From Halorussus limi (lineage in GTDB: Archaea > Halobacteriota > Halobacteria > Halobacteriales > Haladaptataceae), in the NCBI RefSeq assembly GCF_023238205.1, contig NZ_CP096659.1, forward strand, positions 1,364,001-1,428,000: a stretch of DNA of 64,000 nt. The letters are read 5' to 3'. The notes under the pieces were generated by a model. That model made no database searches. It was not told the DNA's origin and was given only the letters and a program-made list of their open reading frames with translations. The position numbers and the translations under genes are program-made. How positions within the stretch are numbered: the stretch's first letter is position 1; each line of letters starts with the position of its first letter. Shown piece by piece: positions 49,088 to 58,026 of this stretch.

Positions 49088-49831
49088 GTGGCGACCGCAG
49101 ACGCCCCGGTCACGGTCCTGTCGTGGAGCGGTGGCAAGGACGCCAGCTACGCGCTCTGGAAGATGGGAGCGTCCGAGTCGAGCGAGAACGAGGGCGGGTC
49201 GAGCGACGCCGACCCGCGCGCCGAGGTGGTCGAACTCCTGACCACCGTCTCGGACGCGACCGGCCGCACCAGCATGCACGGCGTTCGACGCGACCTCTAC
49301 GAGCGACAGGCCGCCGCGCTCGGACTCCCGATACGCTTCGTCCGACTTCCGGAGGACGCCTCGAACGACGAGTACGAGCGGGTAATGGAAGAGACCACGG
49401 CCGACTACGAGCGCCGGGGCGTCGAACGCATCGCCTTCGCCGACCTCTATCTGGAAGACGTGCGGGCGTACCGCGAGCGGCGACTGGCCGACGCCGAAAT
49501 CGAGGGCTACTGGCCTATCTGGGGCCGGGACACCGAGGAGGTCGCCCGCGAGTTCGCCGACGCCTTCGCGGCCACCGTGGTGGCGGTCGACGACGAGGCG
49601 CTCGACGCCTCCTTCGCCGGCCGCCGGTTCGACGCCGACTTCCTCGCCGACCTGCCCGACGACGTGGACCCCTGCGGCGAGAACGGCGAGTTCCACACCT
49701 TCGTCCACGACGGACCGATTTTCGACCGCGCCCTCTCGGTCAGAACCGGCGAGCGAGTCACCAAGAAGTTCGGGCACGGCGATACGACCGTCCACTACTG
49801 CGACGTCCTCGCGGCCGACCCAGAGCGGTAG
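49088..49831 (+). CDS. dph6: Diphthine-ammonia ligase-like PP-loop ATPase
   Basis: 247 residues, GTG start. The N-terminal PP-loop VTVLSWSGGKDASYALWKM binds ATP; STSMHGVRR-like GRTSMHGVRRDLYERQAAAL, EGYWPIWGRDTEEVAREF and DPCGENGEFHTFVHDGPIFD are the conserved Dph6 blocks. The family makes the final amide of diphthamide on elongation factor 2. A 15-residue acidic Ser-rich insert after the PP-loop (ASESSENEGGSSDAD) is unusual. Immediately downstream of the SDR gene. Confidence 0.9.
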   Translation: MATADAPVTVLSWSGGKDASYALWKMGASESSENEGGSSDADPRAEVVELLTTVSDATGRTSMHGVRRDLYERQAAALGLPIRFVRLPEDASNDEYERVMEETTADYERRGVERIAFADLYLEDVRAYRERRLADAEIEGYWPIWGRDTEEVAREFADAFAATVVAVDDEALDASFAGRRFDADFLADLPDDVDPCGENGEFHTFVHDGPIFDRALSVRTGERVTKKFGHGDTTVHYCDVLAADPER

Positions 49832-49877
49832 TCGGCGCACCCAGACGGCGGGTGAACCGTCCCCGCGAGGCCCGCGT

Positions 49878-50147
49878 TCACGACTCGATTTTCTCGACTA
49901 TTCGCTCGGCCTCCTCTCTCGCTTCGTCCTCGTCGGTCCCGGCCGGAATCAGGACGCTCTCGACCAGCCAGTCGTCCTCGTCTTTCAGTTTCCCGGTCCG
50001 GACCTCCGCGCCCTCGGCCACGTCGCCGGCGGCGTTCTCGGCCCAGTCGGGCGTCCGAATCGTGTCGAACTCGTCGGGGTCGCGGAACCGGACGTGGACG
50101 TAGTCGTCGGTCTCTTCCACGATGTCGCCGTCTGGCGTATCGGCCAT
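49878..50147 (-). CDS. 89-residue acidic protein of unknown function
   Basis: ATG 50147. Opens MADTPDGDIVEETDDYVHVR with a beta-like FRDPDEFDTIRTPDWAENAA and a helical Glu/Ala-rich end (EDEAREEAERIVEKIES). Reads as a compact, single-domain haloarchaeal protein; the phrase VRTGKLKDEDDWLVESVLIP appears central. It lies between the convergent dph6-like gene and the manC gene. No family recognised. Confidence 0.75.
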   Translation of the reverse strand: MADTPDGDIVEETDDYVHVRFRDPDEFDTIRTPDWAENAAGDVAEGAEVRTGKLKDEDDWLVESVLIPAGTDEDEAREEAERIVEKIES

Positions 50148-50197
50148 GACGACGAACCTACGACGCTCACGACAAAAGTTCGGACGGCCGTCTCGAC

Positions 50198-51250
50198 TCA
50201 GAACCGGCCCTGCTCGCGCAGTTCTGCCACGACCTCTCGCACGCGCTGGGCCTCGTCTTTCGGCGCGACCAGCACCCGGTCGCCGTAGGCCGCGACGACC
50301 AAGCCCTCGACGCCTACCAAACTGACGTGAGTCTCGTCGTCGGCCGCGACGACGTTGTCCGCGGCGTCGACGGTCAGGCCGTCGCCCAGAATCGCGTTCC
50401 CGTCGTCGTCGGTCCCGACCACGCGCTCTATCGCGTCCCACGCGCCCACGTCGTCCCACTCGAAGTCGGCGGGCACGACGTAGGCGTCGTCGGTGCGCTC
50501 CATGACGGCGTAGTCGATGCTGACGCCCTCGATTTCGGCGAATCCGCGCTCGGGGTCGCCCTCGTCGAGCGCCGCGACGAGCGGTCCGAGCGGCGAGTCG
50601 CGTGTCTCCCGAAGCAGGCTTTCGGGCGTCCACGCGAACAGTCCGGCGTTCCAGTAGAAACCCTCCTCCACGAATCGCTCGGCGGTCTCGCGGTCAGGCT
50701 TCTCTCTGAACCGCTCGATTTCGGCTCTCTCGGCCTCCGAATCGCTCGGCTCGATGTAGCCGTATCCCGTGGCGGGCCGCGTCGGTTCGACGCCGAACGC
50801 GACCAGCCCCTCTGTTTCGACTGCGGTCCGGGCCGCTCGTTCGGCGCTCGACGCGAACTCGCCCGCGACGAGGTGGTCGCTCGGCACGCACAACAGGACG
50901 CACTCGCCGACCTGCTCCCGCACGCGGTGGGCCGCGTACACCAGCGCCGGACCGGTGTCCTTGGCCTCGGGTTCCACGAGGACGCCCGCCTCCGGGACCG
51001 TCTCGCGCACCTTCTCGGCGTGGTCTTCACCGGTCGAGACGTAGATTTCGTCGGCGAAACCGACGCGCGAGACGGTCCGGGAGAGCAGCGACTCGCCGCC
51101 GGTCACGTCGCCCAGCGACAGGAACTGCTTCGGTCGGTCGGACCTGCTGGCGGGGTAGAGGCGCGTTCCGGTGCCGCCGGCCATCACGAGTGCCACGAGC
51201 GGTCGGTCGAGAGGTTCGGCGAGTCCGCCCTCGGAGTCGGGACCCGACAT
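50198..51250 (-). CDS. manC: Mannose-1-phosphate guanylyltransferase
   Basis: 350 residues from ATG 51250. Makes GDP-mannose from mannose 1-phosphate and GTP for glycans. Nucleotidyltransferase signature VMAGGTGTRLYPASRSDRPKQFL near the N-terminus (given as VMAGGTGTRLYPASRS and DRPKQFL), PSDHLVAGE, ATGYGYIEPSD, RFREKPDRETAERFVEEG, FYWNAGLFAW and FEWDDVGAWDAI. The stand-alone form has no isomerase domain. Starts 2 nt after the stop of the small gene at 51253, so the two form an operon. Confidence 0.94.
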   Translation of the reverse strand: MSGPDSEGGLAEPLDRPLVALVMAGGTGTRLYPASRSDRPKQFLSLGDVTGGESLLSRTVSRVGFADEIYVSTGEDHAEKVRETVPEAGVLVEPEAKDTGPALVYAAHRVREQVGECVLLCVPSDHLVAGEFASSAERAARTAVETEGLVAFGVEPTRPATGYGYIEPSDSEAERAEIERFREKPDRETAERFVEEGFYWNAGLFAWTPESLLRETRDSPLGPLVAALDEGDPERGFAEIEGVSIDYAVMERTDDAYVVPADFEWDDVGAWDAIERVVGTDDDGNAILGDGLTVDAADNVVAADDETHVSLVGVEGLVVAAYGDRVLVAPKDEAQRVREVVAELREQGRF

Positions 51251-51252
51251 CG

Positions 51253-51531
51253 CTACCACGTTTCGATGCGGCCGTCGCGCAGGTCACGCACGCACCCCTC
51301 GCAGTCGGGGTGGTCGGGGTCGAAGCAGGCCGGGCGTCCCTCCGCGTCCAACTCGACGGCCCGGCGCTCGGCGTACCGCCGACAGACGATTCTGGCCTTG
51401 CCCTCGTCGTCTTGGGGCAGGTCGGCCAAGGCGGCCCGTCGGGCGTTGGCGTAGGCCCGCTTGGCGTCGGCGACCTGCCGCCCGGCGGACCGGACTTTCG
51501 ACCGGAGGAAGCTTTCGAGGCGGTCGTCCAT
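51253..51531 (-). CDS. 92-residue protein with C-terminal Cys motif
   Basis: ATG 51531. A basic, helical N-terminus (LRSKVRSAGRQVADAKRAYA) leads to RIVCRRYAERRAVELDAEGR and a PACFDPDHPDCEGCVRDLRD end with four Cys (C-x8-C-x2-C and one upstream) that could bind metal. Small haloarchaeal proteins of this form are usually labelled DUF7091. It is co-oriented and nearly contiguous with manC, suggesting coordinated expression but not necessarily function. Confidence 0.78.
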   Translation of the reverse strand: MDDRLESFLRSKVRSAGRQVADAKRAYANARRAALADLPQDDEGKARIVCRRYAERRAVELDAEGRPACFDPDHPDCEGCVRDLRDGRIETW

Positions 51532-51742
51532 TTGGGTGCGTATTGGGGACCGGACGAAATAGGTCTGTTCGTCGTTCCACCGGGTCGCGGTCGATACGCC
51601 GCGACGACCGTCTGCCGAAGTCAACTCCCGCACCAGCGAGGGTACTGACGAGTGGAAGCGTCGCGCCGGCATCGCGCTCTCGCCGCCCGGTGTCGGGAAC
51701 GCCACGCTTATTCTCGCCACGCTCGATGCCCGAACTACGCGA

Positions 51743-52429
51743 ATGCTCCCGACCATCGACCTCCAGAGCTACCTCCTCTTCGTCACGGCCGCGGTGGCGC
51801 TGGTCCTCACGCCGGGTCCCGACACCGTGTTCGTCCTCACGCAGGGCGTCTCGGCGGGCAAGCGAGAGGGCGTGGCCGCCGCGCTCGGGGTCAGCACGGG
51901 CGTCCTCGTCCACACGGCCGCGGCCGCGCTCGGCCTCGCGGCGCTCCTGCGGGCGTCCGCGCTCGCCTACGCGGCGGTCAAGTACGCCGGGGCGGCTTAC
52001 CTCCTGTATCTCGGCGCGACGACGCTCTGGCGAGGGAACGACCTCGACCTCGCCTCCGCGGGGTCCGGCGACGACGCCGACGCCCGTGAGTCGAGCGGCG
52101 ACACCACCGACTCGGACCTCCGCGGTGGCTACCTCCGGGGCGTGACCGTCAACGTCCTCAACCCGAAGGTTGCCCTGTTCTTCCTCGCCTTCCTCCCGCA
52201 GTTCGTCGGGTCGGGCGCGGGTTCCGGGGCCACCCCGACCGTCGAAATGCTGGCGCTCGGTGGCACCTACGCCGCACTGACCGCGTGCTATCTCGTGGCG
52301 GTCGGCCTGCTCTCGGGCGGGGTCCGGTCGGCGTTCCGCACTCGCCCCCGCCTCACCGACGGTCTGCGGTGGGTCTCGGGGTCGGTTTTGGTCGGTCTCG
52401 GGGCCGCGCTGGCGCTCGAATCTCGATAG
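51743..52429 (+). CDS. LysE/RhtB-family exporter
   Basis: 228 residues with five to six membrane segments. Family marks: LTPGPDTVFVLTQGVSAGKREG (split here as LTPGPDTVFVLTQ and GVSAGKREG), the KYAGAAYLLYLGATTLWRG segment and GVTVNVLNPKVALFFLAFLP. An acidic hydrophilic insert (GSGDDADARESSGDTTDSD) lies in the central loop. Members export amino acids or related metabolites such as homoserine lactone or threonine; the substrate here is open. Ends 33 nt upstream of the rpa3 promoter element. Confidence 0.9.
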   Translation: MLPTIDLQSYLLFVTAAVALVLTPGPDTVFVLTQGVSAGKREGVAAALGVSTGVLVHTAAAALGLAALLRASALAYAAVKYAGAAYLLYLGATTLWRGNDLDLASAGSGDDADARESSGDTTDSDLRGGYLRGVTVNVLNPKVALFFLAFLPQFVGSGAGSGATPTVEMLALGGTYAALTACYLVAVGLLSGGVRSAFRTRPRLTDGLRWVSGSVLVGLGAALALESR

Positions 52430-52462
52430 CCGACAACCGCCGTGATAGGCGCCGACGGCTCT

Positions 52463-52500
52463 AGTTTCACTTTCACTCCGGGGACACCGAGGTTTTTATA
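52463..52500 (+). promoter_or_regulatory. rpa3 promoter: conserved upstream element and TATA box
   Basis: AGTTTCACTTTCACTCCGG (52463-52481) is followed by TATA box TTTTTATA (52493-52500), 23-30 nt before the ATG at 52523. The upstream element is nearly identical to that before the 46007 gene at the same distance from the start codon. Confidence 0.6.
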
Positions 52501-52522
52501 CTGTAGCGCACTAACCTGTCGC

Positions 52523-53497
52523 ATGTCTCCCGAAGAAAACGACGCGGAGACGGATACAACCATGAGCGATGTGCGCCAGCACGCCGAAGAGATACGCGAA
52601 CAGTTCTCCGAACACTTAGACCTGACAGCCGACGAGGTCGAGGACCGCCTCGACAACCTCGTCAACGAGTACCGCGTGCCCCTCGAAGAGGCGCGTCGGA
52701 GCGTCGTCAGCCACTACCTCGACGAAGCGGGACTCGAACGCGACGACATCCGCAGCGGCGGCGGTGGCTCCGAGAAGGTGAACGTCGAAGACGTGAACGA
52801 GGACGAGCAGTGGCTCAGCCTCACCGCGAAGGTCGTAGACCTCTGGGACCCCCGGAGCGACGCCGTCGGGCAGGTCGGCCTGCTCGGCGACGAGACGGGG
52901 ACCATCAAGTTCACCAAGTGGGCCGACTCCGACCTCCCCGAACTGGAGGAGGGAGCGGTCTACCACCTCGGGAACCTCGTCTCCGACGAGTATCAGGGCG
53001 ACTACTCGGTGAAACTCAACCGCACGACGACCGTCGAGGAGGCCGACGAGGACATCGAGGTCGGCGACGACACCGCCGAGGTCGTCGGCGCGCTGGTGGA
53101 CATCCAGAGCGGGTCCGGGCTCATCAAACGCTGCCCCGAGGAGGGCTGTACCCGCGTCCTCCAGAACGGGCGGTGTTCCGAACACGGCGAGGTCGAGGGC
53201 GAGTTCGACCTCCGAATCAAGGGCGTCCTCGACGACGGGACGGACGTTCACGAGGTCATCTTCGACAAGGAGGCGACCGAGAACCTGACCGGAATCGGTC
53301 TGCAGGAGGCACAGGACATGGCGATGGACGCGCTCGACACGACCGTCGTCGCCGAAGAGATGCGCGAGAAGACCCTCGGACTGTACTACCGCGTGGCCGG
53401 ACCGACGATGGGCCGGTACCTCCTCGTCAACGAGATGGAGGAACTCGCCGGGCCGACAGACACCGAGGACGTTCTCATCCGAGCGAGGTCGATCTGA
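52523..53497 (+). CDS. rpa3: Single-stranded DNA-binding replication protein A (Rpa3 type)
   Basis: 324 residues from ATG 52523 (a second ATG at 52562 is possible). Helical N-terminus with an RPA-like QHAEEIREQFSEHLDLTADE, then an OB fold (WLSLTAKVVDLWDPRSDAVG, VGLLGDETGTIKFTKW, YHLGNLVSDEYQGDYSVKLN) and a zinc finger CPEEGCTRVLQNGRCSEHGE, followed by a second OB-like part. Haloarchaeal Rpa3 forms an operon with Rpap3, exactly the arrangement here, and is needed for DNA repair and replication. Leaderless start fits the TATA box. Confidence 0.93.
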   Translation: MSPEENDAETDTTMSDVRQHAEEIREQFSEHLDLTADEVEDRLDNLVNEYRVPLEEARRSVVSHYLDEAGLERDDIRSGGGGSEKVNVEDVNEDEQWLSLTAKVVDLWDPRSDAVGQVGLLGDETGTIKFTKWADSDLPELEEGAVYHLGNLVSDEYQGDYSVKLNRTTTVEEADEDIEVGDDTAEVVGALVDIQSGSGLIKRCPEEGCTRVLQNGRCSEHGEVEGEFDLRIKGVLDDGTDVHEVIFDKEATENLTGIGLQEAQDMAMDALDTTVVAEEMREKTLGLYYRVAGPTMGRYLLVNEMEELAGPTDTEDVLIRARSI

Positions 53498-53498
53498 T

Positions 53499-54215
53499 AT
53501 GAGCGGAATACCCACCCGAGAGGTCGCCCGGCGCGTGTTCGCCGACGAGTTCAACGACGCGACCCACACGTTCAAGGAATCGGACGAAGAGCGCGCCCCG
53601 GTGTACGTCCTGCTGCCGACCGGCGCACGAGCGAACCGCATCTTCATCGTCGGTACGCTGACCGAGACCGAAGACGTGGGCGAGGACAGCGAGTACTGGC
53701 AGGGCCGCGTCGTGGACCCGAACGGCGACCCGTTCTTCGTCTACGCCGGCCAGTACCAACCCGAGGCCGCGAGCATGCTCCGCGAACTCGAACCGCCCGC
53801 GTACGTCGCCATCACCGGCAAGCCGCGGACGTTCGAGACCGACGACGGCACCGTCAACGTCTCCGTGCGACCCGAGTCCATCACGCGGGTCGACGCCGAC
53901 ACCCGCGACCGCTGGGTGGTCGAGACGGCCGAACAGACCCTCGACCGCATCGAGGCGTTCGACGACGACACGAACGAGTACGCCCGGATGGCCGAGTCGG
54001 AGTACGATATTCCGCTCGACCGCTATCGCGAATCCGTCATCTCGGCGCTCGAAAGTCTCCAAGACGAACCGAGCGCCGGTAACTCCGCAGACGGTGAAGC
54101 CGACGACGACTCCGCCGCTACCGGCGACTCGACGGACGCCGAAGCCGATTCGGCAGACGCCGCCGACGCTGACTCGGCGGACGAGGCCGAGACCGAACCC
54201 GAACCGCAGGCGTAG
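53499..54215 (+). CDS. rpap3: RPA-associated protein Rpap3
   Basis: 238 residues, starting 1 nt after the rpa3 stop. COG3390-type OB-fold protein: EVARRVFADEFNDATHTFKE, YVLLPTGARANRIFIVGTLT, WQGRVVDPNGDPFFVYAGQY, EPPAYVAITGKPRTFETDDG and VNVSVRPESITRVDADTRDR. The last 45 residues are an acidic Asp/Ser/Ala tail. In Haloferax the two proteins are co-expressed and form a complex with single-stranded DNA. Confidence 0.92.
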   Translation: MSGIPTREVARRVFADEFNDATHTFKESDEERAPVYVLLPTGARANRIFIVGTLTETEDVGEDSEYWQGRVVDPNGDPFFVYAGQYQPEAASMLRELEPPAYVAITGKPRTFETDDGTVNVSVRPESITRVDADTRDRWVVETAEQTLDRIEAFDDDTNEYARMAESEYDIPLDRYRESVISALESLQDEPSAGNSADGEADDDSAATGDSTDAEADSADAADADSADEAETEPEPQA

Positions 54216-54401
54216 CCTGCGACTCGGGCCGCTCGACGTGAGCGAATCGACGTACAACCGACTTACGGGGGTGAGTGGGAGAGAAGGGACGACCGAACGA
54301 CAGGAGAACAGCGCTACGAGTAGCCCAGCGACCGCGCTTCGAAACGCGCCGGGTGGGACCAGCACCCGAACGCTGGGCGTGCCCCAAATACGAGCAGCCC
54401 A

Positions 54402-54728
54402 ATGGCTACGAATACGCCGCGGTTACAAGAAAGTACCGGGAGCGTCACCGGACCGCACGACGGCAGGAACAGCGACGGCGAACTCGACCACCGCTACTGG
54501 CGGTGCGAGCGGTGCGGCCTCGAAACCACCGACCCGCGACTCCGCGAGGGGTGTTTCCGTTGCGACGGACGGACCGGCGACGAGGACGCAGCGAGCGACG
54601 GAGAAACGGCGAGCGACGAGGAAACCGAGAGTGCCGAGAGAGCAGGGACCGAGGAGAACAGCGAGCGCAGGAGTCACGGGCGGGTCGGCGACCGCCGACT
54701 CGCCGACGGAGCGTGGGAGGATGGTTGA
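54402..54728 (+). CDS. Small zinc-ribbon protein
   Basis: 108 residues. After 28 residues of low-complexity head comes RYWRCERCGLETTDPRLREG and CFRCDGRTG, a two-knuckle zinc ribbon (CxxC ... CxxC). The rest is an acidic, Ser/Thr-rich disordered tail (SDGETASDEETESAERAGTE). Overlaps the next gene by 8 nt. Similar small proteins often ride with DNA-processing genes but no role is shown. The 186-nt gap after rpap3 contains nothing recognisable. Confidence 0.65.
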   Translation: MATNTPRLQESTGSVTGPHDGRNSDGELDHRYWRCERCGLETTDPRLREGCFRCDGRTGDEDAASDGETASDEETESAERAGTEENSERRSHGRVGDRRLADGAWEDG

Positions 54729-55032
54729 CGAGCGCGAGTCGCCGAGCGCCGGGTGGCGCGAGGTCTACCGCGAGATGGACGCCGACACCGGAATCGAGGA
54801 GGCGACCCGCTCGTGCCCCGAGTGTGCTCGGACCTGCGAGAACGTCGCCCGAGACGTGTACGACTGCGAGGAACACGGTCTCTTCCGGGCGTCAGCGGAA
54901 GACGACGCGAGCGAAACGTCCGCGAGCGATTCAGACCGAAACGACCCGGCGTCCGGCGGGCGCGACTCGCGGGACGCCGACGACTCCGAGGAGACGACGA
55001 CCCGAACGAAGTGGTCGGCCGGGCCGGTCTGA
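54721..55032 (+). CDS. Second small zinc-finger-like protein
   Basis: 103 residues from ATG 54721. Residues 1-60 have RSCPECARTCENVARDVYDC and an EEHGLFRA end (Cys-x2-Cys, Cys, Cys, His), a possible zinc site of the kind that recognises nucleic acid or protein. The tail is acidic and Ser/Asp-rich and closes with TTRTKWSAGPV. Overlaps the preceding zinc-ribbon gene, so the pair is translationally coupled. Function unknown. Confidence 0.7.
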   Translation: MVDERESPSAGWREVYREMDADTGIEEATRSCPECARTCENVARDVYDCEEHGLFRASAEDDASETSASDSDRNDPASGGRDSRDADDSEETTTRTKWSAGPV

Positions 55033-55088
55033 GCGACCGTCGACCGGTGCGAGCGCGGTCGGCGAACGCTCGGACACTCGCTCCGGGT

Positions 55089-56732
55089 TCAGTCGAGCGA
55101 CTCGCCGAGCGCCGCTTCGACTCGTTTTGCCAGTAATCCCGACGCGACGAGCGCGTCGGCCCGCTCTATGTCCTCGTGGAGCGGCCGGTCTTCGACCAGC
55201 GGCGGCACGACCTCGCGGACCGCCTCGTAGGCCGCGCCGGTGCCGACGCCGTGGTCGAGGTCTTCTCGAACGAACTCCGCGGCCTGCGCACCGCAGAGCA
55301 GTTCGATACCGACCACGGTAATCGCGTTCTTCACCGCCGCGCGGGCGTCGAACGCCGACTGGGCGCTCATGCTGACGTGGTCCTCCTGATTCCCGCTGAC
55401 CGGCGTGTTGTCCATCGAGGGTCGCCCGGTCGCGCGATTCTCGTTGACGAGCGCCGCCGCGGTGTACTGGGCTATCATGTACCCCGAGCGCAGACCGCTC
55501 CCCTCGGTCAGGAACGGCGGCAGATGTGGCTCCTGCACGTTCGGGTTGAGCATCCTGTCGACCCGCCGTTCGCAGATGGCCGCCAACTCCGTCACCGCGT
55601 TCGTCAGGTAGTCGAGCGGGAGCGCCAGCGGGTCGCCGTGGAAGTTGCCGCCCGAGAGGACCGCGGCGTTCTCGGTGCCCGACGCGCGCTCGTCGGCGTC
55701 GGCCGCGTCGAAGATGAGCGGGTTGTCGGTGGCGCTGTTCAGTTCGACCTCGACGGCCTCTCGGAGATGTCGAATCGCGTCCCGGACCGCGCCGTGGACC
55801 TGCGGCAGACACCGAATCGAGTAGGCGTCCTGCACTCGGTCGCAGTTGCGGTGGGACTCTACGATTTCGGAGTCCTCGGTCAGGCACTTGACGTTCCGGG
55901 CGCTCTCGGCGTGGCCCTGATGGGGCCGGACGCGAGCGATGGAGTCGTCGGCCGACGCCGTGGTGCCCATCGTCACCTCGGTCGTGAGCGCGCCCGCGAC
56001 GTCGGCGGCCCGGACCGCGCGCTCGGCGTCCACGACCGCCAAGGACGCCAGTCCGACGGTCAACTGCGTCCCGTTGATGAGCGCGATACCCTCCTTCGCT
56101 CGCAGCGTCAGGGGTTCGAGGTCGGCCGCGGCGAGGGCCTCGTCGCCCGGCAGTCGCTCGGTCCTCGGTTCGCCGTCGTCGGTCCCGATTTCCACGTCGG
56201 CTTCGCCCTCCCCGACCAGCACGAGCGCGAGGTGCGCCAGCGGCGCGAGGTCGCCGCTCGCGCCGAGGCTCCCCCGTGACTTCACGACGGGGTGGACGCC
56301 CTCCTCGAGCATCGTCACGAGGTGGTCCACGACGACCTCTCGGACGCCCGAGTAGCCCTTCACGAGTGCGTTGAGTCGCCCGAGCAGGAGCGCCCGGACC
56401 TCCTCGCGGTCCAACTCCCGGCCCGCGCCCGAGGCGTGGCTCCTGACCAGGTTCAACTGCAACTGCTCGATGTCCTCGCGCGGGATGCGCTCGTCCACGA
56501 GTTCGCCGAAGCCGGTGTTCACGCCGTAGACGGCCTCTCCGCTCTCGACCACTTCCTCGACGCGTTCGCGGGCGGTCCGGACTTGTTCGCGGGCCGACTC
56601 CGGCACGACCACGGGCGCGTCCTCGCGGGCCACCCGCGCGACGTCCTCGGGCGCGAGGCTCTCGCCGTCGGCCGCGACCGCTCCGTCGTCCGAACCGCCG
56701 TCCGGCCCCGCGCCGTCGCCCGACTCAGCCAC
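55089..56732 (-). CDS. hutH: Histidine ammonia-lyase
   Basis: 547 residues. Deaminates histidine to urocanate. The self-formed MIO cofactor triad Ala-Ser-Gly is in KSRGSLGASGDLAPLAHLAL; GVNTGFGELVDERI, LINGTQLTVGLASLAVVDAE, TDNPLIFDA and LSGGNFHGDPLALPLDYLTN are the conserved substrate and structural blocks. A longer acidic N-terminus (about 30 residues, SGDGAGPDGGSDDGAVAADG) is a halophilic extension. Last gene of the hut operon, overlapping hutI by 8 nt. Confidence 0.97.
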   Translation of the reverse strand: MAESGDGAGPDGGSDDGAVAADGESLAPEDVARVAREDAPVVVPESAREQVRTARERVEEVVESGEAVYGVNTGFGELVDERIPREDIEQLQLNLVRSHASGAGRELDREEVRALLLGRLNALVKGYSGVREVVVDHLVTMLEEGVHPVVKSRGSLGASGDLAPLAHLALVLVGEGEADVEIGTDDGEPRTERLPGDEALAAADLEPLTLRAKEGIALINGTQLTVGLASLAVVDAERAVRAADVAGALTTEVTMGTTASADDSIARVRPHQGHAESARNVKCLTEDSEIVESHRNCDRVQDAYSIRCLPQVHGAVRDAIRHLREAVEVELNSATDNPLIFDAADADERASGTENAAVLSGGNFHGDPLALPLDYLTNAVTELAAICERRVDRMLNPNVQEPHLPPFLTEGSGLRSGYMIAQYTAAALVNENRATGRPSMDNTPVSGNQEDHVSMSAQSAFDARAAVKNAITVVGIELLCGAQAAEFVREDLDHGVGTGAAYEAVREVVPPLVEDRPLHEDIERADALVASGLLAKRVEAALGESLD

Positions 56733-58026
56733 GGTGGACCACCTCCCCGCCCTTCAGGACGGTGTCGACCGCGTTCACGCCGAAGTTGTACGGCACGTGG
56801 ACGTAACTCGGCGCGTCCAAAATCGCCAAATCGCCGGGCGACCCCTCGCGCAGGGTCCCGACCGACTCGGGCAGGTCGAGCGCGGCGGCCGCGTTGGTGG
56901 TCGCGGCCCGGAGGGCCTCGGCGGGGGTCATCCCCATCTCGACGCACGACAGCGCGGCCGCGAATCCCATGCTCTGACTGTAGCAGTTCGGGTTGAAGTC
57001 GGTCGCTATCGCCACGTCCGCGCCCGCATCGAAGAAGGCCCGCGCGTCGGCGTACGCCGCGCCGAGGCCGAAGGCCGTGCCGGGCAGCAGGACCGGCACC
57101 ACGTCGCTCTCCACGAGCGCTTCGATGTCCTCCTCCGTGGAGTGGAGCAGGTGGTCGGCGCTCGCGGCACCGACGTCTGCGGCCAACTGCGTCCCGCCGA
57201 TGTGTGCCAACTCCTCGGCGTGGACCTTCGGCGTCAGGCCGGCGTCCTTCCCGGCCTCCAAGACTCTGCGAGACTGCTCGACGTCGAAGACGCCCTCCTC
57301 GCAGAACACGTCGCAGAACTCCGCGATACCCTGTGACTCGACCTTCGGAATCTGGTCGTTCACTACCTCCGCGACGTAATCGTCGGTCTCTCGACCTTCG
57401 GGGACTGCGTGAGCGCCCATGAACGTCGGTACCACGTCCACCGCGTGGCGGTCGTCGGCCCGGTCGATGACCTCCAGCATGCGGAGTTCGGTCTCGGCGT
57501 CGAGACCGTACCCCGACTTTATCTCGACGGTCGTCGTCCCGTGGGCCAGCATCGTGTCGAGGTGGCCGAGCAGGTCGTCGAGCAGTTGCTCGTCCCCCGT
57601 TTCGCGGGTCGCCCGGACGGTCCGGAGGATGCCGCCGCCCTCCTCCATGATGTCTTGGTAGGTCTTGCCGCGCAACTTCGCCTCGAACTCGTCTGACCGG
57701 TCGCCCGCGAACAGCGCGTGGGTGTGGGGGTCCACGAACCCCGGAATCACGGACTTCCCGGTCGCGTCGACCGCGTAGGCCGCGTTCTCCGGCGGGAACT
57801 CGCGGGTCACGGGTCCGGAGGGACCGACCCGCGCGACTTCGCCGTCCTCGATGGCGACGGCGGCGTCCTCGTAGATGCCGAGGTCAGCGGTCTCGTCGTC
57901 TCGTTCGGCGCCGCCGAACTTCCCGTCGCCGCCGCTCGCCGTTCCGTCGTCTCGCTCGGCCCCGTCGTCGCTCGTTTCGAGCGTGACGATTTCGGCGGCG
58001 TCGTAGACGACCGCGGTCAGCGTCAT
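56725..58026 (-). CDS. hutI: Imidazolonepropionase
   Basis: 433 residues from ATG 58026. Amidohydrolase that opens imidazolone propionate to formiminoglutamate. Metal ligands in [20 protein letters not shown], substrate loop [64 protein letters not shown] and [21 protein letters not shown] short acidic insert (about residues 17-50, [16 protein letters not shown] and following) near the N-terminus is not usual for the family and may be disordered. Overlaps hutG by 4 nt and hutH by 8 nt. Confidence 0.96.
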   Translation of the reverse strand: MTLTAVVYDAAEIVTLETSDDGAERDDGTASGGDGKFGGAERDDETADLGIYEDAAVAIEDGEVARVGPSGPVTREFPPENAAYAVDATGKSVIPGFVDPHTHALFAGDRSDEFEAKLRGKTYQDIMEEGGGILRTVRATRETGDEQLLDDLLGHLDTMLAHGTTTVEIKSGYGLDAETELRMLEVIDRADDRHAVDVVPTFMGAHAVPEGRETDDYVAEVVNDQIPKVESQGIAEFCDVFCEEGVFDVEQSRRVLEAGKDAGLTPKVHAEELAHIGGTQLAADVGAASADHLLHSTEEDIEALVESDVVPVLLPGTAFGLGAAYADARAFFDAGADVAIATDFNPNCYSQSMGFAAALSCVEMGMTPAEALRAATTNAAAALDLPESVGTLREGSPGDLAILDAPSYVHVPYNFGVNAVDTVLKGGEVVHRG

